DNA of 49,367 nucleotides, taken from NCBI RefSeq assembly GCF_900169175.1, contig NZ_FXZM01000017.1:1-49367 (forward strand), read 5' to 3'. The position numbers and the translations under genes were made by a program. Below, piece after piece: positions 1-8,772 of the stretch. The stretch is from Brevibacterium jeotgali. GTDB taxonomy: Bacteria; Actinomycetota; Actinomycetes; Actinomycetales; Brevibacteriaceae. The notes below the pieces were generated by a model that ran no database searches, was not told the origin of the DNA, and saw only the letters and a program-made list of their open reading frames with translations. Within the stretch, counting starts at the first letter, position 1, and each line of letters begins with the position of its first letter.

Positions 1-247
1 GCTCGAACACTTCCCGCCGTAGCCGCTTCAACTCCGACCGCTCGTCTTCTTCCAACGGACCGGTGGATTTTCCGTCCCCGTGGAGAAGTTCTTTCTCCTG
101 CCGCACCCAGTTGCCCAGCGTCTGGGGGCCGACGTTGATTTCCGCAGCCACTGCCGCGATCGAGCGGCCTGTATCGATGACCAGATGCGCGGCTTCGCGC
201 TTGTAGTCCTCGGTGTACGACCGTCGTTGCTTTCTGCTTGACGACAT
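1..247 (-). CDS. IS3-family transposase OrfA, cut by the window edge
   Basis: Partial gene that runs off the left edge. It starts at the ATG whose complement is 245-247 and reads leftwards; about 82 residues are visible. The product begins MSSSRKQRRSYTEDYKREA and has the small helix-turn-helix then charged coiled-coil layout of IS3-family OrfA proteins, which bind the element ends and are normally fused to OrfB by frameshifting. The helix-turn-helix is near residues 22-50 (SIAAVAAEINVGPQTLGNWV). OrfB would lie outside the window, so whether the element is intact cannot be judged. The first 40 codons are repeated at 317-436 by a tandem duplication. Confidence 0.75.
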   Translation of the reverse strand, partial: MSSSRKQRRSYTEDYKREAAHLVIDTGRSIAAVAAEINVGPQTLGNWVRQEKELLHGDGKSTGPLEEDERSELKRLRREVFE

Positions 248-505
248 GCCAGACATCCTTCCAGCGGAACCCGTGATCCCGCTATCTCGGGTGTCCACAA
301 CTCGAGGCTAACCCCAGCCGACGTTGATTTCCGCAGCCACTGCCGCGATCGAGCGGCCTGTATCGATGACCAGATGCGCGGCTTCGCGCTTGTAGTCCTC
401 GGTGTACGACCGTCGTTGCTTTCTGCTTGACGACATGCCAGACATCCTTCCAGCGGAACCCGTGATCCCGCTATCTCGGGTGTCCACAACTCGAGGCTAA
501 CCCCA
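128..505. repeat. Perfect 189-bp tandem duplication
   Basis: Positions 128-316 and 317-505 are the same 189-base unit side by side. The unit holds the first 40 codons of orfA, its upstream region with the presumed IS3-element end, and about 20 bases of the truncated IS1249-like gene. The copies look identical by eye, which points to a recent event or an assembly artefact. 189 is 63 codons, so an antisense frame stays open through it, but that frame looks non-coding. Confidence 0.9.
308..436 (-). pseudogene. Duplicated OrfA N-terminus, truncated
   Basis: A second copy of the first 40 codons of the IS3-type orfA, made by the 189-bp tandem duplication. It starts at the ATG complementary to 434-436, keeps the reading frame through EINVG, then passes the duplication junction, adds W and G from neighbouring IS1249-derived DNA, and stops at TAG (308-310). 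The 42-residue product keeps only the helix-turn-helix start. Function, if any, is unknown; a short DNA-binding fragment could interfere with the full-length protein, but this is speculation. Confidence 0.7.
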
Positions 506-1435
506 GTGGCGGCGCAGCATGTCCTTGATCGGCTGGTTGAACGCGCCCTCGAGCACAGATGTCGCACGCGCGATCTCAGTGCCGTGTGTGGCGGCATCGA
601 TCCAGGTGAAGAGGTGCTGTTTCCGGATCAGCTTGGCCAGGAGTCGGTGGGCGCGGCGGGTGCGTTGATGCGTGTACCACCACTTCTGCGTCGCGGTGAC
701 GTGCGCGGGTGGTTGGACGCCGGGTTTCGCGTAGGTGCGGTGCTTGAGGAACGTCTCGTGGCGGGCTTCCCACTCGAGGAACGCGGCGGTCCACGTGGCG
801 GCTTCGTCCTGGTCGGTGACGCGGGAGAGCGCTTTGGTCAGGGCGAGGAGTTCTTTGTTCGGTCCGAGCACGGGGCGACGAGTCAGATGTTTGTGGATGT
901 CTTGTCGGATGTGGAACAGGCAGCGCTGGATGCGGGTGTGCGGCCAGTGCCGGGTGATGGTGGTCGTCAGGGGTCCGTTGCCGTCGATGATGGCGTAGTC
1001 GGGGGCGGGAAGGCGTTCGATGAGAGCGGTCCAGGACGCGGTCTTCTCCCGGTTGCAGAACTGCCAGTCGATGACGTGTGTGCGGGTGGAGGCGATGAGG
1101 ACGCACCAGCCGTTGAAGTAGGTGCCGTCGAGGAAGAGCTCGGTGTGGATCTCTCCTGTGGGTGCTGGTGGTGGGGGTTCGACGTTCCAGCACCACTGAG
1201 TGCGGCGCCTGAGTGTGCGGGCTGGCATGTGCTCGTGGTGGGAGCGGCTGGTGGGGCCCAGCAGCCAGGACAGGAACGCGGTGAGTTCGTGTCGTCGTGT
1301 CGAGGTCGCGCGTTTCGGTGTAGTGGATGCGCCGCAGTGGGTGCATCGGTATCGGGTCCGTCCGGCGGTGGTTTTGCCGTTCTTCTTCAGTGGTCCGGCA
1401 CACAGCACACAAGCGGCTCGATTGGAAGCACCCCA
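497..1435 (-). pseudogene. IS1249-like (IS256-type) transposase, truncated at both ends
   Basis: The product resembles IS1249-group transposases. It opens with a zinc-ribbon (CVLCAGPLKKNGK, then RCTHCGAS), followed by an MULE/IS256-type catalytic region containing LFLDGTYFNGW, YAIIDGNGP and RCLFHIRQDI. The family is usually near 400 residues; here about 305 remain. At the 5' side no ATG is left, because an in-frame TAG belonging to the neighbouring IS481-type gene precedes the first cysteine. At the 3' side the frame ends abruptly in MLRRHWG then TAG at the IS3-element junction. It is a dead remnant caught between two other elements. Confidence 0.8.
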
Positions 1436-1441
1436 CTGATG

Positions 1442-2638
1442 CTAAGCCCCGGGAGCTAAGCGATTGGCCTGTTGCTCAGTTGTGGTGCGGGCAAGCGCCC
1501 GATCACGGACACACTTTTTGGCCTTTAACCCGAAGTCTTTGAGGACCTCTCCGGTGGTCTTGTTCACGATGATGATGTGGCGGTCTTTGATGATGAGGAC
1601 CACGCGGGTTCGGGCGTGGGTTCGCCCGACACCGATCGAGTACAGGCGGGTGTCATAGCGGAGCGTGACTTTGCCCTGCTTGTCGATTCGGTCGGCGCGG
1701 AATCTGACTGGTTCAGGTGGTTCCGTCGACGGGGTGTCCTTCGGTGCACGGATGTACGCCGCCCACGGTGTGGACCGCTTGGCGGAATGGACCCGTTCGG
1801 TGTTGTACACCACCTGGAACTTATCCAGCAGCGTCTGCAGCTCCTCGAGCGTGGCCGGTGCGGGTCGGTGCTCGACCCACTTCTTCATCGTCTGCTGGAA
1901 CCGCTCGACTTTGCCCTGGGTCTGAGGGTGGTTGCCAGCCCCGTTGCGCTGCTCGACGTGGTGGGCGCGGAGCAGCTTCTCGAATCGGTTGATACCGCCG
2001 CGATAGCGGCTGGTGTAGATCGCTCCGTTGTCGGTCAAGGTCGCGGCAGGCCAGCCGTGCGTCCTCGCAGTGCGGGTGAGCGTCGACACGACCGTGTTGA
2101 CGGTCGCGGACTCCACCGCGCTGATGTGCAGGCACGCACGGGAGTGGTCATCGAGCCAGGTGATGACGTCGACGGTGGTTGAGTTGGCCAGGCGCAGGTG
2201 GGTGACGTCGGATTGCCAGCACCCATTCGGCAGGGACGCCTCGAAGCGCCGCAGGGACGACTTCGGGCGCTTCTTCGGCTGAGCCTTCACCAGCCCTTCG
2301 CGGGACAGGATCCGAGCGATTGTCGCCCGGGACGGGAGTGTCTGTTCAGGGTGGTGGGTGCGGAGGTGTTCGAGGATCGTGGCGGGTCCGGCGTCGAGGC
2401 CCTGCTCGATGAGCTGGGTGCGGATCGCGGGGATCCGTTCGACGGTCTCAGCGGGTGTGGTGGCGGGGTGCGAATTGGGTCTGCGGGACTTCGGGTGGAA
2501 GGCATCGTCGCCTTCGAGGGCCCACTGTCTCAATAGTTTGGAAACAATCGCGGGAGAGACGCGGTAGGCGCGTGCTGCTTGGGCCTGGGTCATGGTGCCG
2601 GTGGTCACGGCCCGGACGATCTGTCGGCGGAGGTTCAT
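1442..2638 (-). CDS. IS481-family transposase
   Basis: 398-residue DDE transposase. An N-terminal helix-turn-helix (about residues 1-60, with MTQAQAARAYRVSPAIVSKL) is followed by an rve-type integrase core. The acidic triad is readable as D144 (QSDVTHL), D203 (TDNGAIYT) and E245 (GKVERFQQT). The start ATG is complementary to 2636-2638. The left end of the element, ending TGTTGAGTCTC, is recognisable at 2700-2710, but no matching inverted end is seen after the stop at 1442, where IS1249-derived sequence begins at once. The last residues (NRLAPGA) may therefore be read from foreign sequence, and the element is probably no longer mobile by itself although the catalytic gene looks intact. Confidence 0.85.
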   Translation of the reverse strand: MNLRRQIVRAVTTGTMTQAQAARAYRVSPAIVSKLLRQWALEGDDAFHPKSRRPNSHPATTPAETVERIPAIRTQLIEQGLDAGPATILEHLRTHHPEQTLPSRATIARILSREGLVKAQPKKRPKSSLRRFEASLPNGCWQSDVTHLRLANSTTVDVITWLDDHSRACLHISAVESATVNTVVSTLTRTARTHGWPAATLTDNGAIYTSRYRGGINRFEKLLRAHHVEQRNGAGNHPQTQGKVERFQQTMKKWVEHRPAPATLEELQTLLDKFQVVYNTERVHSAKRSTPWAAYIRAPKDTPSTEPPEPVRFRADRIDKQGKVTLRYDTRLYSIGVGRTHARTRVVLIIKDRHIIIVNKTTGEVLKDFGLKAKKCVRDRALARTTTEQQANRLAPGA

Positions 2639-2661
2639 CCCTCATGATGCGGATCCTGAAG

Positions 2662-2710
2662 TGTTTCCGATGTATCGAGACAGATGTTTCCGATGTAGTG
2701 AGACTCAACA
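2662..2710 (-). repeat. Terminal region of the IS481-type element
   Basis: Read on the minus strand the element starts TGTTGAGTCTCACTACATCG. A 13-base word, TGTTTCCGATGTA on the plus strand, occurs twice, at 2662-2674 and 2685-2697. IS481 elements carry transposase-binding sub-repeats inside their ends, so these are the likely binding sites. Beyond 2710 ordinary chromosomal sequence begins. Confidence 0.6.
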
Positions 2711-2735
2711 CCACACTCACCGCAAATGGTCGGAC

Positions 2736-2775
2736 GGAGGGCGGGCCGGGTGGATCTCCACCCGGCCCGCCCTCC
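2736..2775 (-). terminator. Terminator of the LPXTG surface protein gene
   Basis: Perfect inverted repeat with 18-bp arms (GGAGGGCGGGCCGGGTGG and its complement) around a 4-base loop, 19 bases past the stop codon at 2795. It has no U-tract, as is common in high-GC actinobacteria. It separates the surface-protein transcript from the insertion sequences. Confidence 0.8.
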
Positions 2776-2794
2776 TGTCAGGCACTCAGGTCGG

Positions 2795-4456
2795 TCAGAC
2801 GGTGTCTCGACGCTTCGGTCGTGAGCTGAGCATGACCGTTGCGGCGCCGACTGTCAGGAGGCCCGCTGCTGCGATCGCGAGGACGCCGGCATCGGAGCCG
2901 GTGCGAGGCAGCTCCGATCCACTGCCTCCATCATCGCCCGGGGCGCCGGTCACCGTGAATGAATCAGTGACCGTCTCGTCGCCGCAGGTGATCGAAACCT
3001 TCCAGGTTCCGGCGTAGTCGGCCGCGTTCGAACCCGTCCCGTAGAAGGAGAACGAGGCAGCGCCGTCGTCGTCTGCTTCGATCCCGTCGGCGTAGGCCAC
3101 CTCATCGGAGCCCGGCCACATGACTTCGAGCGAGACCATTTCGCCCGGCAGGCAGTTGGAGGCGGCGACCTGGACACCCTTGTCGTAGTTCATGAAGTCC
3201 GCCGCGGACAGGGTTCCCGGCGACACCGTGATACCCGGGTCGAGGTTCGCGTCGTCGGACTCATCGCCGTCGTCTTCACCCGGCTGGCCGTCGTCGGTGT
3301 CCTCAGACCCGTCGCCGTCGTCCGAATCGCCGTCGTCCCCGCCCTCGTCGGACCCACCGCCGTCGTCCGAGTCGCCGTCATCGGACCCGGCGGTGAACTC
3401 GACTTCTGCGGAATCGAGCACATCGTCCTCGTCGGCGAGTTCGATCGCGAAGGTGCCCGCGATGACGTCGGCGCTGTAGTCGCCGTACCACTCGATGAAG
3501 TACGCGCCGACCGCATCGCCGTTCTCGTCAGCGTCGACCTCGAACTCCGTCGACAGGTCCGGGGTGTCCTCTGGAGCGATGACGCGGATCATGTACCGCT
3601 CGCCCGGTGCCAGGTCGCTCGCTGCGATCTGGAGGCCGCGGTCTCCGGGCTCGTCACCTTCCGGGACCATGACGTCGTCGACCTCGATCGAAGAGGGCAC
3701 ATCCAGTGCGGGATCCGCCTGGTCCTCGTCCTCTTCGTCGTCCTCGGTCTCGTCGTCCTCGATGTCGTCGATGATCTCGAACGAGCCCTGGTCGACGGGC
3801 TCGCCGTCAGGATCTACCACAGTGACGCTGCGGGAGCCTGCGAAAGTCTCCAGATCAGCGTCGGAGTCGACTGCGATCGTGTACGTCACCGTGAAGGCGC
3901 CGTCGCCGTCAGTGGTGGCTTGGAGTTCACCCGATGCTTCGGGCCCGCCCGCGACCGTCACGTCGTACTGGGTGTTCGGCTCGAGTTCGGTTCCGGAGAT
4001 GGTGGCCCCGGTCGGCTCCTCCTCACCGGAGAAGTAGACGACGTCAGTGAGATCGACATTCTGAGGAGTGATGGTCACGTCCGCAGCATCGGCTGCTTCT
4101 GTCGGCTCTTCGGTGGGCTCTTCGGTGGGCTCTTCAGTCTCCGTGGCCTGGTCCGAGGGCGCCGCGGAGCCTCCGCCATCATCGGAGTCGCCGTCATCGT
4201 CTTCGTCGTCGCCTTCAGCGGGCGGTGCGGGCGGAGTCGTCTCCTCCTCGGAGGCCTCGGGTGTGTCATCCTCGGCGTTCTTCTGCTCCGTCTCCGCGGC
4301 CTCCGGCGTGGGATTCGCGGTCGGGTCTGCCCCCGCATCGGAGAGTGAGACGTCCTGAGTGTCCGGATCCTGCGCGAATGCTGCGACCGGTGCAAGAACG
4401 AGGCCCGCAGCTGTGAGGGAGGCGAGCACCGCGGGGGCGAGGGTCTCCTTCTTCAT
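2795..4456 (-). CDS. LPXTG-anchored, acidic, multi-domain cell-surface protein
   Basis: About 553 residues, exported and sortase-anchored. It begins MKKETLAPAVLASLTAAG with a signal peptide ending near AAFA-QD. An Asp/Glu/Ser/Gly/Pro-rich low-complexity stretch covers residues 33-125. Three related beta-rich modules of roughly 100 residues follow, each with a pattern like QIAASDLAPGERYMIRV or QVAASNCLPGEMVSLEV, separated by DDGDSDDGG-type linkers. The C-terminus has LPRTG about 38 residues from the end, a hydrophobic helix and an RPKRR tail, the sortase signal. The third module has two cysteines that could form a disulfide. The start is the ATG at 4454-4456, 8 bases after GGAG; a GTG just upstream (4459) is possible. 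Adhesion or a structural wall role is plausible; the ligand is unknown. Confidence 0.85.
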   Translation of the reverse strand: MKKETLAPAVLASLTAAGLVLAPVAAFAQDPDTQDVSLSDAGADPTANPTPEAAETEQKNAEDDTPEASEEETTPPAPPAEGDDEDDDGDSDDGGGSAAPSDQATETEEPTEEPTEEPTEAADAADVTITPQNVDLTDVVYFSGEEEPTGATISGTELEPNTQYDVTVAGGPEASGELQATTDGDGAFTVTYTIAVDSDADLETFAGSRSVTVVDPDGEPVDQGSFEIIDDIEDDETEDDEEDEDQADPALDVPSSIEVDDVMVPEGDEPGDRGLQIAASDLAPGERYMIRVIAPEDTPDLSTEFEVDADENGDAVGAYFIEWYGDYSADVIAGTFAIELADEDDVLDSAEVEFTAGSDDGDSDDGGGSDEGGDDGDSDDGDGSEDTDDGQPGEDDGDESDDANLDPGITVSPGTLSAADFMNYDKGVQVAASNCLPGEMVSLEVMWPGSDEVAYADGIEADDDGAASFSFYGTGSNAADYAGTWKVSITCGDETVTDSFTVTGAPGDDGGSGSELPRTGSDAGVLAIAAAGLLTVGAATVMLSSRPKRRDTV

Positions 4457-4791
4457 CACCGATACTCCATTCCGGTTCTCCGCCGTCGTGGCGAAGGATC
4501 CTGGCCTCGACCGGCCCCTCCACGCTGAGGGAGAACCGATCTCTTGAGGACCACAGTAGGAACACAGGGAGTGCGGAACAATTATTGATCATTGTGTTCG
4601 GACGGATCTGCCGATTCGTCATCAAATGTGACCGACCGTGATCCTTCCGTGATCCGTATGTCGTCGGAAAGACGCTTCGCACGCACCCCGGCGATCGATC
4701 GACCGCCGTCACTCGGAGACGACGCGCCTCAGATGAATGACGGCCCGCCGGCGTCCATGTGCGATACTTGAGCCGCCGCGTGGGCGGTGTG
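4457..4791. other. Intergenic region between surface protein and tRNA-Val
   Basis: About 335 bases without a supported gene. It holds the leader (about 90 nt) and promoter of the surface-protein gene. Bases 4580-4700 are AT-richer than the surroundings and contain ATTATTGATCATTGTG-like sequence. A possible tRNA promoter hexamer, TACTTG, lies near 4765. Confidence 0.5.
4553..4581 (-). promoter_or_regulatory. Promoter of the LPXTG protein gene
   Basis: On the minus strand, -35 TTGTTC (complement of 4576-4581), a 17-base spacer, then -10 TACTGT (complement of 4553-4558). Predicted transcription starts near 4546, giving a leader of about 90 nt with a GGAG ribosome site. Confidence 0.5.
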
Positions 4792-4868
4792 GGGCCTATA
4801 GCTCAGCTGGTCAGAGCACCTCGTTTACACCGAGGGGGCCGGGGGTTCGAGTCCCTCTGGGCCCACCA
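4792..4868 (+). tRNA. tRNA-Val (anticodon UAC)
   Basis: 77 nt folding as a full cloverleaf. The acceptor GGGCCTA pairs with TGGGCCC (one G-U). The D arm contains AGCTCAGCTGGTCAGAGC, the anticodon stem is CCTCG/CGAGG with loop TTTACAC, and the T arm contains GGTTCGAGTCC. CCA is encoded. The anticodon TAC reads valine codons GUA and GUG. The 3' end is 39 bases from the start of the next gene, so a shared transcript is likely. Confidence 0.95.
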
Positions 4869-4907
4869 GAAGGTCTTTGTTCGAAAAGAAGGACTGAGGA
4901 GGCGGCA

Positions 4908-6833
4908 GTGCCAGCACAGACCGTCACACCTGACACCGGACAATCGCCGCGCGCGACCTCACCGACAGTAGAGCTGCTCCGCAACCGCAAGCTCATGATC
5001 TTCGTGATGCTCGGGCTGACGGCCGGGGTGGTGCTCTGGCTGACCGGCCTGACGACAGCTCTCGCTGTCACCGCCTACCTGGTGCTCAGCGTCGTGATCG
5101 TCATCACTGCCTCAGGCATGGTCCGGGATCTGATGCATGGTCATTGGGGGCTCGACGTCCTTGCTGTCATCGCCATGATCGCCACTCTTGCTGTGCATGA
5201 GTATGTCGCGGGGCTCATCATCGCGTTGATGCTCACAGGGGGCGAAGCGCTGGAGGATCTGGCCGCGCGTCGTGCAAGCCGGGAACTCGACCAGCTGCTG
5301 ACCCGAGCCCCAGCGTTCGCAGGGCGGATCCACCCGGTGACCGGGGAAGTCGAACGAGTGGCGATCGAAGAGGTCGCGGTGGGCGATGCGCTGCTGGTGC
5401 GATCCTCGGAGATTCTCCCGGTTGACGGACTGCTGCTGTCGGATCACGCGACGATCGATGAATCGTCGGTGACCGGTGAGCCGATCCCGGCGAGCTGTCG
5501 CGCGGGCGACCCTGTGCTGTCTGGGACGGTGAACGGCACCACGAGTTTCACGATGCGCGCTCAGAAGGTGGCGGCCGATTCGAACTACGCATCGATCGTG
5601 CGGCTCGTAGAAGAAGCCGTGGAATCCCGCGCACCCATGGTGCGCCTCGCCGATAGGTATGCGCTGCCGTTCACTGCTGTTTCGCTGCTCATCGCAGGCC
5701 TCGCCTGGTTCCTGAGCGGTGACCCGGTGCGTTTCGCTGAGGTGCTCGTGGTTGCGACACCGTGCCCGTTGCTGATCGCTGCACCTGTCGCGTTCATGGG
5801 GGGTATGAGTTCAGCCGCGAAGCTGAACGTCATCATCAAAGATGGTGGCGTCCTGGAGGTGCTCGCCCGGGTTCGTTCGGCAGCGTTCGATAAGACCGGC
5901 ACCCTGACGCAGGGTAAAGCCGATGTGGTGGATCTTCACCCGGCCTCCCGCACGGCGAGCGAGACGCTGCGGCTCGCGGCTGCCGCTGAGCAGTACTCCG
6001 TGCATGTGTTCGCCGACCCCATCGTGGCAGCGGCAAGAACCCACCAGCTCGAATTGCCGGAAGTGACGCATGCTGACGAAGTGGCGACGAATGGGGTGCT
6101 CGCCTCCCTGGTAGGGGGGGCCGTGGTGCGAGTCGGGAAACCTGCGTTCATCGAAGAGGTGACCGGGCCGATCGCCCGCCCCGCACTCCAAGCTGGAGAG
6201 ACGGCCGTGTACGTGGCAGTCGGTGACGAACTGGCGGGCGTCATCATCCTGTCCGACCCGATTCGTCCGAACGCAGCAGACACCGTGACCCGCCTTCGCG
6301 AAGCCGGCGTGACAGAGATCGCGATGGTGACCGGCGACGTCACATCCACTGCAGAGTCCGTCGCACACGCGGTTGGCATCCAGACGGCTCACGCTGAGAC
6401 CACGCCCCGAACCAAAGTCGAGATCGTACAAGCCATGCGGCCGCGGCCCGTGCTCATGGTCGGTGACGGGATCAACGATGCCCCCGTGCTGGCAGCCGCT
6501 GACGTAGGCATCGCAATGGCGGGCCGAGGGGCCACTGCTGCGAGTGAGTCGGCAGCGGCGGTGATCACCTCGAATGACATTGCGCGCGTGGCAGATGTCG
6601 CGTATGTCTCGCGGCGGACCGTGCAGATTGCGTTGCAGTCGATCTGGATGGGCATCGTCATCTCAGTGGGCTTGATGCTCGTTGCCGCATTCGGGTACCT
6701 ACCCGCAGTGGTGGGTGCCCTCCTGCAGGAGATCGTCGATCTCGTCGCCATCGTGTGTGCACTCCGAGCGCTCCGAGCGCACAAGGGGGCGCGGCGAGAC
6801 CGCGTCACTGGACATGAACCGCCAGCTGGGTGA
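4908..6833 (+). CDS. P1B-type heavy-metal-exporting ATPase
   Basis: 641-residue membrane ATPase that would move a transition metal across the inner membrane. The start is GTG at 4908, six bases after AGGAGG. There is no N-terminal CxxC metal-binding domain. Membrane segments precede the actuator motif (SSVTGEP), then the metal-site motif TPC at residues 284-286 (usual forms are CPC, SPC or CPH), the phosphorylation site DKTGTLT with D328, and the hinge MVGDGINDAP. The HP dipeptide normally in the nucleotide-binding domain reads HV here (YSVHVFAD). The C-terminus ends with two helices. TPC is the motif described for the P1B-5 group, but that group often carries a C-terminal hemerythrin domain, absent here. 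The metal cannot be named from sequence. Confidence 0.85.
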   Translation: MPAQTVTPDTGQSPRATSPTVELLRNRKLMIFVMLGLTAGVVLWLTGLTTALAVTAYLVLSVVIVITASGMVRDLMHGHWGLDVLAVIAMIATLAVHEYVAGLIIALMLTGGEALEDLAARRASRELDQLLTRAPAFAGRIHPVTGEVERVAIEEVAVGDALLVRSSEILPVDGLLLSDHATIDESSVTGEPIPASCRAGDPVLSGTVNGTTSFTMRAQKVAADSNYASIVRLVEEAVESRAPMVRLADRYALPFTAVSLLIAGLAWFLSGDPVRFAEVLVVATPCPLLIAAPVAFMGGMSSAAKLNVIIKDGGVLEVLARVRSAAFDKTGTLTQGKADVVDLHPASRTASETLRLAAAAEQYSVHVFADPIVAAARTHQLELPEVTHADEVATNGVLASLVGGAVVRVGKPAFIEEVTGPIARPALQAGETAVYVAVGDELAGVIILSDPIRPNAADTVTRLREAGVTEIAMVTGDVTSTAESVAHAVGIQTAHAETTPRTKVEIVQAMRPRPVLMVGDGINDAPVLAAADVGIAMAGRGATAASESAAAVITSNDIARVADVAYVSRRTVQIALQSIWMGIVISVGLMLVAAFGYLPAVVGALLQEIVDLVAIVCALRALRAHKGARRDRVTGHEPPAG

Positions 6834-7117
6834 ATCAGTCGGCCAGATAACACTGGACGATGCTGATCGGTGTCGAGACGGCGACGTGGGGCGGGCAATC
6901 GTGGGACCACTCCCTGTGTGTTCTTGACGGAACTGCTCCTGGGTTCCCACGGCGGCCATCGAACGGGTCGAAGCGCTTGGTATGAATACCTCGCCACCAT
7001 CTGGGACGCATCCGTTGTGGGGAGTACCTCTGGAGGTCCGTCCACTCATCGCAAGCTCGCGATCCACACAGTGACACGGAGCGGCGGCCTTCTCTGCCTA
7101 TCGACGGGTGCCGATGC
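6834..7117. other. Intergenic region after the metal ATPase
   Basis: About 285 bases before the catalase terminator. Frames stay open on both strands here, but none has a convincing start, ribosome site or recognisable domain. I see no RNA gene. The stretch could hold decayed coding sequence. Confidence 0.4.
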
Positions 7118-7165
7118 GACGGAAGCCCCGTCGCCGCGGATATCCGTGGCGACGGGGCTTCCGTC
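7118..7165. terminator. Terminator of katA, probably bidirectional
   Basis: Inverted repeat with 22-bp arms, one G-T pair, and a 4-base loop: GACGGAAGCCCCGTCGCC on the left against GGCGACGGGGCTTCCGTC on the right. It lies 50 bases past the katA stop and also faces the metal ATPase gene. Confidence 0.75.
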
Positions 7166-7215
7166 ATGCTGCGTCAGAAGTCCGGAGATCCCGGCGAGCG
7201 CGCGTCACGCGAGGC

Positions 7216-8691
7216 TCAGGCCTGTGCCTTCCCGGTCTTCTCGAAGTAGAGATCCTGGATGCGCTGGCCGACCTCGGCGTCGATGTTCTTCCAGTACTGG
7301 AAGACGTTCGACAGGACGGGCTCCTGGACCTCGGGGATGAGGCTGCCGGTGACCGTCTCGACGAGGCGGTCGCGCTGCTCATCGGTGTAGACCTCGCGGA
7401 CCAGCGTGTGCGCCTGTCCGAAGTCGTCGTCCTCCGAGTGCAGCGAGTACGCCGAGCGCACCAGAGAGCCGTCGGACTCCCAGCCGTTGTCCACCTGGCC
7501 CTGGGTGTCCTGGTAGGCGCGACCGTACGAGTTGGGCGCGTACACCGGGGCATCACCCGAGTGGTGGTACTGCATCGCGCCCTCCTTGTCGTAGGAGTTC
7601 GTCGGGTTCTTCGGCGCGTTCACCGGCAGCTGGTTGAAGTTCGTGCCGATGCGGTGACGCTGCGCGTCCGGGTAGGAGAACACGCGGCCCAGCAGCATCT
7701 TGTCGGGCGAGACGCCCGTGCCGGGCACGGTGTTCGCGGGGCTGAAGGCGGCCTGCTCGATCTGTGCGAAGTGGTTGACCGGGTTCTCGTTGAGTGTGAA
7801 CCGGCCGACGCGGTGCAGCGGGTAGTCCTTGTGCGACCAGGTCTTCGTGAGATCGAACGGATTGAAGCGGTAGGTCTTCGCCTCTTCGTACGGCATGATC
7901 TGCACCGACAGAGTCCAGCTGGGGTGATCTCCGCGCTCGATCGCGTCGAACAGGTCACGGCGGTGGACGTCCGCGTCCTCAGCGGCGAGCTGTGCCGCTT
8001 CGTCGTTCGTCATGTTCTGCTCGCCCTGTTCCGTGTGGAAGTGGTACTGCACCCAGAACTTCTCGCCCTCCGCGTTGATCCACATGTAGGTGTGCGACGA
8101 GTAGCCGTTCATGTGACGCCACGTCTTCGGCAGGCCGCGGTCGCCCATGAGGTAGGAGACCTGGTGAGCTGATTCCGGCGAGTTGGTCCAGAAGTCCCAC
8201 TGCATGTTCGCAGAGCGGAGGCCGGAATCCGGCGTGCGCTTCTGCGAATGGATGAAGTCCGGGAACTTCATGGGATCGCGGACGAAGAAGATGGGCGTGT
8301 TGTTGCCCACCATGTCGAAGTTGCCCTCGTCGGTGTAGAACTTCAGGGCGAAGCCGCGGACGTCGCGCCACGAGTCCGGCGAGCCCAGCTCACCGGCGAC
8401 GGTGGAGAAGCGTGCGAGCATGCGGGTCTTCTTGCCCGGCTGCAGGAAGTCCGCCTTCGTGTACTTGCTGACGTCCTCGAGCACCTCGAACTCACCGAAG
8501 GCGCCGGAGCCCTTCGCGTGGGGGCTGCGCTCCGGGACGCGCTCACGGTCGAAGCGTGCGAGCTTCTCCACGAGGGCGACGTCATGGAGCATCAGGGGGC
8601 CATCGGCGCCGACGCTCAGCGAGTGGGCGTCGGATTCGCGCGGCGCGCCGGTCTCCGTGGTCGAAGGCTTTGTCGGATCAAACTGTGTCAT
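7216..8691 (-). CDS. katA: Monofunctional haem catalase
   Basis: 491-residue small-subunit clade catalase that breaks hydrogen peroxide into water and oxygen in the cytoplasm. Key residues are visible: distal His58 (ERSPHAKG; most relatives have V-V before this His, here S-P), Asn131 (GNNTPIFF) and the haem-ligand Tyr340 in RVFSYPDAQ. The length is normal for the clade. The start ATG (complement of 8689-8691) follows GGAAGGAAG. It lies 81 bases after a Fur-type regulator on the same strand, the arrangement known for catR-catA of Streptomyces, so peroxide induction through that regulator is likely. Confidence 0.95.
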   Translation of the reverse strand: MTQFDPTKPSTTETGAPRESDAHSLSVGADGPLMLHDVALVEKLARFDRERVPERSPHAKGSGAFGEFEVLEDVSKYTKADFLQPGKKTRMLARFSTVAGELGSPDSWRDVRGFALKFYTDEGNFDMVGNNTPIFFVRDPMKFPDFIHSQKRTPDSGLRSANMQWDFWTNSPESAHQVSYLMGDRGLPKTWRHMNGYSSHTYMWINAEGEKFWVQYHFHTEQGEQNMTNDEAAQLAAEDADVHRRDLFDAIERGDHPSWTLSVQIMPYEEAKTYRFNPFDLTKTWSHKDYPLHRVGRFTLNENPVNHFAQIEQAAFSPANTVPGTGVSPDKMLLGRVFSYPDAQRHRIGTNFNQLPVNAPKNPTNSYDKEGAMQYHHSGDAPVYAPNSYGRAYQDTQGQVDNGWESDGSLVRSAYSLHSEDDDFGQAHTLVREVYTDEQRDRLVETVTGSLIPEVQEPVLSNVFQYWKNIDAEVGQRIQDLYFEKTGKAQA

Positions 8692-8772
8692 GTTCTTCCT
8701 TCCGATCGAAACATGTCTCTGCAGGAGAGGTTGAGGGGGACTGGGGCCGGTTCGGGTCCGTGCGGGCCGATG

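Noticed and set aside
28..597. Long minus-strand open frame with an internal 63-residue repeat
   Set aside because: It exists only because the duplicated unit is 189 bases (a multiple of three); it is antisense in frame to orfA and has no domain.
506..1459. Long plus-strand frames opposite the IS1249 and IS481 genes
   Set aside because: Gly/Val/Asp-rich shadow translations of high-GC genes without start signals; the minus-strand transposases explain the region.
4737..4907. Upstream extension of the metal ATPase through the tRNA
   Set aside because: It would translate the tRNA-Val gene; AGGAGG before GTG 4908 sets the start.
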